DNA of 9,747 nucleotides from an uncultured Bacteroides sp. Its GTDB lineage: Bacteria > Bacteroidota > Bacteroidia > Bacteroidales > Bacteroidaceae. The notes under the pieces are model-generated. The model ran no database searches. It worked only from the letters and a program-made list of their open reading frames with translations, and had not been told where the DNA came from. Location of the stretch: positions 1 to 9,747 of the forward strand of contig USQO01000077.1 of assembly GCA_900556845.1 (NCBI GenBank), given 5' to 3'. Each line of letters begins with the position of its first letter. The first letter of the stretch is position 1. Both the position numbers and the translations under genes were made by a program. This document shows, in pieces, positions 1-5,677 of this stretch.

Positions 1-381
1 CAAGGCATGGCATTGATCATTGTGCTCCTGCATGGTACCGATGAGAGTGCGTACCGCTTCCGGTTCTTTGTCCTGTCCGAAAAATATTTCCTGCAACAGA
101 CGCGCTGTTATAGGCTGGTTCTGTTCTTCCAGCTCACAAAAAATCTGATGTAATTTAATTCTCGCATTTTCGATATAGGCATTCAGATCACATGATTTGC
201 GGCTTTTGCCTCTGGCAGATTCCTTAGCCTGACTCCAGAGAGACGGGTCAATGCTTTTGCGGATGTTGTTTTCAACTCGCGTACCATCTACAGTGATACG
301 CATACAAACGGATGCTTCTCCGTTTTTCAGCAGCTTGGTCTTCTTCAAGAAGAAAAGCACATTGAATGAACTTCTTTTCAT
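1..381 (-). CDS. Tyrosine recombinase/integrase, N-terminal fragment cut by contig start
   Basis: Reading the minus strand from the ATG at 381 gives 127 open codons with no stop before base 1, so the 3' part, including any catalytic domain, is off the contig. The protein starts MKRSSFNVLFFLKKTKLLKN and continues with GEASVCMRITVDGTR, a 'SIDPSLWSQAKESARGKS' stretch and a helical segment with NAYIENARIKLHQIF. This pattern (β-rich arm-binding domain, then the start of the SAM-like core-binding domain) is typical of the Bacteroidetes phage-integrase family used by conjugative transposons and genomic islands. The start is supported by an AGGA-like site at 386-389 and a TACTTTTG -7 box at 406-413. 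It sits 245 bp beyond the 3' end of tRNA-Phe, a classic integration target. The catalytic R..H-R-H-Y residues cannot be checked. It could instead be a shufflon-type or orphan recombinase. Confidence 0.82.
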   Translation of the reverse strand, partial: MKRSSFNVLFFLKKTKLLKNGEASVCMRITVDGTRVENNIRKSIDPSLWSQAKESARGKSRKSCDLNAYIENARIKLHQIFCELEEQNQPITARLLQEIFFGQDKEPEAVRTLIGTMQEHNDQCHAL

Positions 382-382
382 T

Positions 383-418
383 TTTCCTACAGTTTTTAGT
401 TTGGACAAAAGTAGGAAA
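383..418. repeat. 8-bp dyad spanning recombinase promoter and ribosome-binding site
   Basis: TTTCCTAC at 383-390 is perfectly complementary to GTAGGAAA at 411-418, with a 20-nt spacer. One arm overlaps the AGGA-like ribosome-binding site and the other overlaps the first bases of the -7 box of the recombinase. A transcript starting just downstream of the -7 box would lack the 411-418 arm, so a DNA operator is a more natural reading than an RNA hairpin. This is inference. Confidence 0.45.
406..413 (-). promoter_or_regulatory. -7 box of recombinase promoter
   Basis: The minus strand reads TACTTTTG, a full match to the Bacteroides -7 consensus TAnnTTTG, 25 nt upstream of the recombinase ATG. No good TTTG lies 19-21 nt further upstream; the nearest (441-445) is 27 nt away. 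The promoter is therefore probably weak or activator-dependent. Confidence 0.5.
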
Positions 419-476
419 CCGACCACGTTATCTTGATACGCAAAACATTGCAAATCAGCGAGAAAGGCTCTAATTC

Positions 477-522
477 GGTGGAGATTTTTGCTCCACCTTT
501 TATCTCCACCTTTTGCTCCACC
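477..522. repeat. CTCCACC repeat cluster (three direct copies, one inverted)
   Basis: CTCCACC occurs at 491-497, 504-510 and 516-522, each preceded by a T-run. TTTTGCTCCACC is exact at 486-497 and 511-522, with TTTTATCTCCACC between them. An inverted copy, GGTGGAGA, sits at 477-484 and can form a 7-bp stem with 491-497. The cluster lies between the recombinase start and the tRNA, where integrase arm-type binding sites or an att region would be expected. That role is inference; the repeats are seen directly. Confidence 0.7.
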
Positions 523-568
523 TCAAACGGTAATATTTTGCCGTTTTTTGCGTGCTTGGGGAAAACAA

Positions 569-601
569 AAAATCCCGATTTCGCTTGGAAATCAGGATTT
601 T
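569..601 (-). terminator. Rho-independent terminator after tRNA-Phe
   Basis: On the minus strand a 13-bp stem (AAAATCCTGATTT with AAATCGGGATTTT, one G-U pair) encloses a 7-nt loop. It is followed by a T-rich tail reading TTGTTTT. It lies 25 nt past the tRNA 3' end. The one imperfect pair is G-U only in minus-strand RNA (it would be C-A on plus), which supports the minus orientation. Confidence 0.8.
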
Positions 602-625
602 ACTGTCTTTTGCTTTTCTTCAAAG

Positions 626-698
626 TGGTGCCACCAGGAATCGAACCGGGGACACAAGGATTTTCAGTCCTTTGCTCTACCAACTGAGCTATGGCACC
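626..698 (-). tRNA. tRNA-Phe (GAA)
   Basis: The minus strand folds into a complete 73-nt cloverleaf. The acceptor stem is GGTGCCA/TGGCACC with discriminator A. The D arm contains AGCTCAGTTGGTAGAGC. The anticodon stem AAGGA/TCCTT carries loop CTGAAAA with anticodon GAA (663-665 on plus), and the T arm contains GGTTCGATTCC. The 3' CCA is not encoded: the discriminator A is followed by CTTTG. It decodes UUC/UUU. It has its own promoter upstream and terminator downstream. The 3' end faces the recombinase gene, as expected for a tRNA used as an integration site. Confidence 0.97.
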
Positions 699-728
699 AA
701 TTTGCATCGTTATCTCTCGATTGCGGTG

Positions 729-759
729 CAAAGGTAGTGTTTATTTTTGAATCTCCAAA
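729..759 (-). promoter_or_regulatory. Promoter of tRNA-Phe
   Basis: The minus strand carries TTTG at 756-759, a 19-nt spacer, then TACCTTTG at 729-736. This is an exact match to the Bacteroides primary sigma consensus. Transcription would start around 720-725, about 25 nt before the mature tRNA 5' end. Confidence 0.85.
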
Positions 760-773
760 CTTTTTTAAATAAA

Positions 774-808
774 AAAATCCGCAAAAACTTATTTTTTTTG
801 CGGATTTT
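774..808 (-). terminator. Terminator of the sppA-lpxK-pnp-thiL operon
   Basis: A perfect 14-bp stem (774-787 with 795-808, core ATCCGC/GCGGAT) with a 7-nt loop lies 29 nt past the thiL stop. In the minus-strand RNA it is followed by a U-run (TTTATTT). A-rich flanks also give T-rich sequence on plus, but no plus-strand gene ends here. Confidence 0.85.
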
Positions 809-837
809 GTAATCTCAGCTCCAATTCTGGATAAAGA

Positions 838-1884
838 TCAAGCGTTTTCTTCACGAAGAGGATTCCAACCTTGAGCTTTTAATTCTAACTCATTTCCGTC
901 ACGAGTAACCAGCGCACATCCCAACTCCTCTTTTGTTATATGGCCTATTACCTTCACACCCGGAATCTGACTTACATCTTCATGCGCAGTCAAAGGAACA
1001 GTGAAAAGCAATTCATAGTCCTCTCCCCCGTTCAATGCACAAGTCGTAAGGTTCATATTAAACTCCTCGGCCATAACAGCAGTCTGATAGTCGATAGGAA
1101 TACGTTCTTCGTACACACGGCATCCGGTTTTACTCTGTGAGCAAATATGCATCAACTCAGACGACAGACCATCCGAAATATCCATCATGGCAGTAGGACG
1201 AATACCTTTTTCTGCCAATTTTTCTATAATATCCCGACGTGCTTCTGGTTTAAGAATACGCTCCAAAAGATATTCTTTTCCAGCGAAATCCGGCTGCACT
1301 TCTTTTTCTCCCTGAAAAACAGCCTTCTCACGTTCAAGCAACTGCAGTCCCATATAAGCAGCCCCCAAGTCACCTGTCACACATATCAAATCTGTATCTT
1401 TAGCTCCGTTACGATATACTACATTTTCTTTAGACGCTTCACCTATACACGTAATTGAAATGGCTAATCCTGTAACAGAAGAAGTCGTATCACCACCTAC
1501 GATATCAACATGGTGCTGTTCACAAGCCAAGCGAAGACCATCATAGAATTGTTCCAAATCTTCAATACAGAAACGTTTAGATACAGCCAGCGAAACGGTT
1601 ATCTGCTTAGGCATTCCGTTCATTGCATAAATATCAGAAAAGTTCACCATAGCCGACTTATACCCTAAGTGTTTCAAAGGAGTATAAACCAAATCAAAAT
1701 GAACTCCCTCCATCAAAAGATCAGTTGTCACCAGGACTTGTTTATCAGGGTACTCCAATACAGCCGCATCATCACCTATACCATAGCAACTCTGCTTGTT
1801 CTCCAGACGAATATCCTGAGTAAGGTGTTTTATTAGGCCAAATTCACCCAATGTAGAAATTTCTGTTCTTTTTCCTTCGTACAT
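838..1884 (-). CDS. thiL: Thiamine-monophosphate kinase
   Basis: ThiL phosphorylates thiamine monophosphate to thiamine diphosphate with ATP, the last step of cofactor synthesis in the cytosol. The 348-residue product is of normal family length. It shows the ThiL/PurM-superfamily motifs in order: GIGDDAAVL (35-43), TTDLLMEGVHF (53-63), NFSDIYAMNG (81-90), GGD (130-132), TGDLGAAYMGL (170-180), MMDISDGLSS (233-242) and GGEDYELLF (286-294). The acidic residues in these motifs bind the Mg-ATP. The ATG at 1884 lies 3 nt after the stop of the purine phosphorylase gene, so the two are translationally close. It is the last gene of the operon and is followed by a strong terminator. I see no TPP riboswitch nearby, so it does not appear to be controlled with thiamine biosynthesis genes. 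Confidence 0.95.
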   Translation of the reverse strand: MYEGKRTEISTLGEFGLIKHLTQDIRLENKQSCYGIGDDAAVLEYPDKQVLVTTDLLMEGVHFDLVYTPLKHLGYKSAMVNFSDIYAMNGMPKQITVSLAVSKRFCIEDLEQFYDGLRLACEQHHVDIVGGDTTSSVTGLAISITCIGEASKENVVYRNGAKDTDLICVTGDLGAAYMGLQLLEREKAVFQGEKEVQPDFAGKEYLLERILKPEARRDIIEKLAEKGIRPTAMMDISDGLSSELMHICSQSKTGCRVYEERIPIDYQTAVMAEEFNMNLTTCALNGGEDYELLFTVPLTAHEDVSQIPGVKVIGHITKEELGCALVTRDGNELELKAQGWNPLREENA

Positions 1885-1887
1885 AAA

Positions 1888-2697
1888 TCACGCTTTGTTT
1901 ATCAGTTCTCTCATTATAGTTGTCATGCGAGGTTGTGCGGCATCAGCAGCTTTCTGTACCTCCTCGTGAGATACTTCCACGATTTTTCCTTCCACGCCTA
2001 AATCAGTAATCACCGAAATGCCAAATACCTTTATACCACAATGGTTAGCGACAATTACCTCAGGTACTGTAGACATACCTACAGCATCGGCTCCTAAGAT
2101 ACGGAACATCTTATATTCAGAAGGTGTTTCAAATGTAGGCCCCTGTGTTCCGATATAAACACCCTGACGCACACAAATTCCTTTTTCAGCTGCAATCTCC
2201 AGCGCCTGAGCAATAAGCTTCTTAGAATAAGCCTCACTCATATCCGGGAACCGAGGACCGTATTCAATATTTTTTCCACGCAGTGGATGTTCGGGGAAAA
2301 AGTTAATATGGTCAGTGATAATCATCAAATCACCAATCTCAAAATCCGGATTCGTGCCACCAGCCGCATTGGAAACGAAAAGTGTTTTAATGCCCAGCTC
2401 ACGCATAACACGTACAGGGAACGTTACTTCTTTCATAGAATAGCCTTCATAAAAATGAAAACGGCCCTGCATAGCCATAATATCCTTATCCCCCAGCTTA
2501 CCGAAAATCAGCTTTCCACTATGACCTTCGACTGTTGACACTGGAAAATTAGGAATATCAGCATAGTTTATTTCGTATTTATCGGTTATTTCGTGTACCA
2601 AACTTCCTAAACCTGTTCCCAAAATAATAGCGGTTTCGGGATGAGTGTGCATTTTTGCTTTAAGATAAGCTGCTGTTTCTTGAATTTTCTCTAACAT
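1888..2697 (-). CDS. Purine nucleoside phosphorylase, trimeric (family 2) type
   Basis: The enzyme cleaves purine (deoxy)ribonucleosides with phosphate to free base and (deoxy)ribose-1-phosphate, for purine salvage in the cytosol. The 269-residue product matches low-molecular-mass trimeric PNPs in length. It carries ILGTGLGSL (25-33), the phosphate-site HSGKLIFG (59-66), MQGRFHFYEGYSM (76-88), SNAAGGTN (109-116), GPTFETPSEY (186-195) and GADAVGMSTVPE (202-213). By alignment to human PNP, Glu190 and Met208 match Glu201 and Met219, but Asp232 stands where the human enzyme has Asn243. I chose the ATG at 2697 (MLEKIQETAAYLK), which begins the usual N-terminal helix. An upstream in-frame ATG at 2766 would add 23 residues encoded inside lpxK and not resembling the family. 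The gene overlaps the end of lpxK by 38 nt. An MTA- or adenosine-active enzyme is the main alternative. Confidence 0.93.
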   Translation of the reverse strand: MLEKIQETAAYLKAKMHTHPETAIILGTGLGSLVHEITDKYEINYADIPNFPVSTVEGHSGKLIFGKLGDKDIMAMQGRFHFYEGYSMKEVTFPVRVMRELGIKTLFVSNAAGGTNPDFEIGDLMIITDHINFFPEHPLRGKNIEYGPRFPDMSEAYSKKLIAQALEIAAEKGICVRQGVYIGTQGPTFETPSEYKMFRILGADAVGMSTVPEVIVANHCGIKVFGISVITDLGVEGKIVEVSHEEVQKAADAAQPRMTTIMRELINKA

Positions 2698-3754
2698 ACT
2701 CAATAATTTTCTGGTTAAACAATGTTTGTTGTCCATCAAGGAATTGCACTTCCACCGGAAGTACATATATGTAAGGTTTTAATTTTTCAGGCAATTGCGG
2801 ATGTGCAATCAGACGCGCCGCATCTTTCTCAGTTGTAATCAAGATGCGTTCTCCCTCCGGCAATTGCTGGAAGGCAAGAGCCATCTGCTGCATATCTCTT
2901 TCCGTAAAATTATGATGATCAGGAAAGGTAACCGGATGAATGTTAGGCGTATAGTGTTTCAAATCATCAATAAGCCGCACCGGTGAGGCTATTCCTGTAA
3001 CCAAAAGTACCTGCTTGTCTGTCTGCAATGAATCCAAATCACATTCTACATTGTCTGTAAAAAGAGAACGTAATTTTCCATATTTCAATGTCGTAAAATA
3101 CAACTGCTGCCCAGCAGAAAGTGCCAGTTCCTTACGGATACACTCTTGCTGTGCAAACGTAAGATTTTCCGGACACTTGGAAACAATCACAATTGCAGCT
3201 CTACTCTTTCCCAAAGCTGATTCCCGCAAACGGCCAGCCGGCAGCAAGCAATCGCGTGTAAACAGACGGTTATAATCAGTCAGCAATATAGCTAGTCCAG
3301 GCTTTACATACCGATGTTGATAAGCATCATCCAACAGGAACACTTGAGGAGCAGGCTGTACCCTTTGTATCAAGCAGTCAATGCCATGACAGCGGTCTGC
3401 ATCGACTGCCACTCGCACTGCCGGATATTTACGAGCCATCTGAAAAGGCTCGTCACCAATTTCATCCATAGTCAAATTCGCTCCAGCCAGCCGAAAACCT
3501 TTACTCTTACGCTTATATCCCCTACTCAATACAGCAAGGTTATAATGCGGCTGCAAAAGACGGATTAGATATTCTGTATGTGGTGTTTTTCCTGTCCCTC
3601 CCACAGCAAGATTACCTATAACAATAACAGGAACCGGGAATTTGCGGGATTTAAGCCAGTGCCAGTCAAACAGTTTATTCCTTAAATAAAGAACCAATCC
3701 GTAAAGCCATGCAAAAGGCAGCAAAGCGTAATAAATTTTAGGACTCCGACTCAT
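2660..3754 (-). CDS. lpxK: Tetraacyldisaccharide 4'-kinase (lipid A)
   Basis: LpxK transfers phosphate from ATP to the 4' position of the tetraacyldisaccharide-1-phosphate in lipid A synthesis, at the inner face of the cytoplasmic membrane. The 364-residue product opens with a hydrophobic N-terminal anchor (about 7-24). It then has the P-loop GNLAVGGTGKTP (47-58), SRGYKRK (77-83) and the LLDDAYQHR segment (140-148), which corresponds to the conserved DDG-QH metal/catalytic motif of the family. Further on are LPAGRLRE and the C-terminal lobe motifs FPDHHNF and TTEKDAARL. The ATG at 3754 follows the sppA stop after 1 nt, which supports this start and translational coupling. Its 3' end overlaps the purine phosphorylase start. 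Many Bacteroides lipid A species are 4'-monophosphate-poor because a phosphatase acts later; the kinase is still needed for the pathway. Confidence 0.95.
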   Translation of the reverse strand: MSRSPKIYYALLPFAWLYGLVLYLRNKLFDWHWLKSRKFPVPVIVIGNLAVGGTGKTPHTEYLIRLLQPHYNLAVLSRGYKRKSKGFRLAGANLTMDEIGDEPFQMARKYPAVRVAVDADRCHGIDCLIQRVQPAPQVFLLDDAYQHRYVKPGLAILLTDYNRLFTRDCLLPAGRLRESALGKSRAAIVIVSKCPENLTFAQQECIRKELALSAGQQLYFTTLKYGKLRSLFTDNVECDLDSLQTDKQVLLVTGIASPVRLIDDLKHYTPNIHPVTFPDHHNFTERDMQQMALAFQQLPEGERILITTEKDAARLIAHPQLPEKLKPYIYVLPVEVQFLDGQQTLFNQKIIEYVRENSRNSSLS

Positions 3755-3755
3755 A

Positions 3756-5519
3756 TCAGCGTATATTCAAGTCAAACGGCATACGGGCCTGAATCTGATC
3801 CATCTGTTCTACCTGACGGAGTAACTGTACTCCATTATAATAAGAGCCAAATACTTGCTCGGCTTTACTATTAATATAGCGTTCTGGAGCCACATTCATA
3901 ATGCCCGACAAGAAGCCTTCTTTCTCCGGATAACTTAACACTGTGTAATGCTCTACACCAGCACGCTCTACAGCAACTTCAGTTGCACGAGCCAGTCCTC
4001 CCAACTCGTCTACCAATCCCAATTCTAATGCGGCACGACCAGTCCAAACACGTCCTTCAGCTACTTTTTCTATATCTTGCGGACTCATTTTACGACCTGC
4101 TGCACAGCGATTTATAAAAAGTTTATACCCATTTTCAATGTAATTCTGCATCAATGTGCGTTCATCGGCCGAAAAAGGACGGTTCAAACTGCCGAAATCC
4201 GACATCTGATTCGTCTTAACAACATCAAAATGAAGCCCCAATTTATCTGTAAGCAAACCTTCCATATTGGGAATCATACCGAATATACCTATAGAACCTG
4301 TCAATGTAGTAGGCTCAGCCACAATATAATCGGCAGCACACGACATATAATATCCGCCAGATGCAGCATAGTCACCCATCGAAACAATCACAGGTTTTTC
4401 AGCTTTAAGCAAATTCACTTCACGCCACATCTGCTCAGAACCATACGCACTTCCACCCGGAGAATTCACACGGAGCACCACCGCCTTGACATGCTCGTTT
4501 TCACGCAATTTACGCAAATCGTTGACAACTTTTGCTGAACTGATACCTTCCATAGAAGCAGATGATGGGTTATCAATTTCTCCAAAAGCATAATATACAG
4601 CAATAATATTACCACTCTTATCCTTCGGTACATTCTGCTTAACATGAATCATATCTTCCAGTGTAAGCGTTTCCAGTTTATCATCTTCATCCGTATCAGT
4701 AAGCTTTTTCAGATAAGCCAACACTCCATCTTGATACAACAGCGTATCGGCCAAATGATTCTGGATATAAGTTTCAACCGGCTGCAAATCCATAACACGG
4801 TCTGCATAAGCATTTAAAGAATCAGCAGGTATGTTTCTGGATACCGAAATATCGTTTACCAATTGCCCCCAGATAGAACCTAAAAAAGCAGTTACCTGCT
4901 CACGGTTTGCCGGACTCATTTCGGTAGCAATGAACGGTTCTACAGCCGATTTATAAGTACCAACTTTAAATATCTGCATTTCTACCCCCACCTTTGCAAG
5001 CAAATCTTTAAAGAATACCAGCTGCGAAGAAAGGCCATGCCATGAAATGGCTCCCGACGGATTGACTATCACTTTATCGGCCACACTTGCCAAATAATAC
5101 ATTCCGGCAGTATATTGGTCGGCATAAGCGACCAAAAATTTACCGCTCTCCTTAAAGTCAACCAATGCATCACGAATCTCTTGTAAGGATGCAAACGAAG
5201 TTACCAAAAAAGAAGGATTAAAATAGATACCGGAAATATCCTTATGCTCTTTTGCCTTTCGAATAGAAGACAAAACATCATCCAACCCTATATTGCTGAA
5301 GTTATCACTCAGCAAATTATCCAAAGGAGTAGATGTAGACCGCTCAGACAAATTCCCCTTCAACTGCAAGACAAAAACCGAATTTTTCTTTACACTTGTT
5401 TCCGCCTGAGAGGCAGACAAGAAACCAGCCAATGACACAATGCCTAAAATAGACATTACGATACCCGTAACCATAAGTCCTACTATAGTTGCCAGGGTAT
5501 ATTTCAGAAAATCTTTCAT
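3756..5519 (-). CDS. sppA: Signal peptide peptidase SppA, 67-kDa type
   Basis: SppA is a membrane-anchored serine protease that degrades cleaved signal peptides, with the active site facing the periplasm. The 587-residue product has one N-terminal membrane segment (about 5-34), then two tandem ClpP/crotonase-like halves as in the long E. coli form. The catalytic dyad is visible: Lys190 in KVGTYKSAVEPF and Ser387 in GDYAASGGYYMS. Their spacing of 197 residues is close to that in E. coli SppA (Lys209/Ser409). The oxyanion region RVNSPGGSA lies at 350-358. I chose the ATG at 5519 (MKDFLKYTLA). An upstream ATG at 5603 would add 28 residues but lies upstream of the promoter found at 5543-5573, so it would not be transcribed from it. 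It is the first gene of the operon; lpxK begins 1 nt after its stop. Confidence 0.95.
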   Translation of the reverse strand: MKDFLKYTLATIVGLMVTGIVMSILGIVSLAGFLSASQAETSVKKNSVFVLQLKGNLSERSTSTPLDNLLSDNFSNIGLDDVLSSIRKAKEHKDISGIYFNPSFLVTSFASLQEIRDALVDFKESGKFLVAYADQYTAGMYYLASVADKVIVNPSGAISWHGLSSQLVFFKDLLAKVGVEMQIFKVGTYKSAVEPFIATEMSPANREQVTAFLGSIWGQLVNDISVSRNIPADSLNAYADRVMDLQPVETYIQNHLADTLLYQDGVLAYLKKLTDTDEDDKLETLTLEDMIHVKQNVPKDKSGNIIAVYYAFGEIDNPSSASMEGISSAKVVNDLRKLRENEHVKAVVLRVNSPGGSAYGSEQMWREVNLLKAEKPVIVSMGDYAASGGYYMSCAADYIVAEPTTLTGSIGIFGMIPNMEGLLTDKLGLHFDVVKTNQMSDFGSLNRPFSADERTLMQNYIENGYKLFINRCAAGRKMSPQDIEKVAEGRVWTGRAALELGLVDELGGLARATEVAVERAGVEHYTVLSYPEKEGFLSGIMNVAPERYINSKAEQVFGSYYNGVQLLRQVEQMDQIQARMPFDLNIR

Positions 5520-5542
5520 AAAAACAAAAATTATATTTATAA

Positions 5543-5573
5543 CAAAAATAATAGATTGAAGCGAATATTCAAA
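5543..5573 (-). promoter_or_regulatory. Promoter of the sppA operon
   Basis: The minus strand shows TTTG at 5570-5573, a 19-nt spacer and TATTTTTG at 5543-5550. This is an exact Bacteroides-type promoter, with the -7 box 23 nt before the sppA ATG at 5519. It is the only strong promoter I see for the four-gene operon and it decides the sppA start. Confidence 0.8.
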
Positions 5574-5620
5574 AGATTGGATTAACTTTTGACATATACG
5601 CATATTTCATACATACATAC

Positions 5621-5652
5621 ATTGTTTTTTTAACAGAAAATCAGCACCTTTG
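5621..5652 (+). promoter_or_regulatory. Promoter of fkp
   Basis: ATTG at 5621-5624, a 20-nt spacer and CACCTTTG at 5645-5652 resemble the Bacteroides consensus, with C for T at the first -7 base and A for T at the first -33 base. Transcription would start near 5657-5660, giving a leader of about 20 nt. It is divergent from the sppA promoter; the two -33 boxes are 47 bp apart. Confidence 0.65.
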
Positions 5653-5677
5653 CAATGAGAAACCAATTTTATTCAGA

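Noticed and set aside
433..772. Small plus-strand open frames across the tRNA-Phe region
   Set aside because: They run through the antisense of the tRNA and both terminator regions, so they cannot be real genes.
1885..2000. Possible TPP riboswitch for thiL
   Set aside because: thiL begins 3 nt after the preceding gene, and no thi-box (CUGAGA) structure is visible before it.
2698..2766. Upstream extension of the purine phosphorylase to the ATG at 2766
   Set aside because: The added 23 residues come from inside lpxK and do not resemble the family N-terminus, which starts naturally at 2697.
4077..4538. 153-codon plus-strand open frame inside sppA
   Set aside because: It is antisense to the catalytic C-terminal half of SppA and its sequence resembles no protein I know. 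It is a shadow frame.
5520..5603. Upstream extension of SppA to the ATG at 5603
   Set aside because: It would put the exact-match promoter inside the coding region and add residues before a normal N-terminal membrane anchor.
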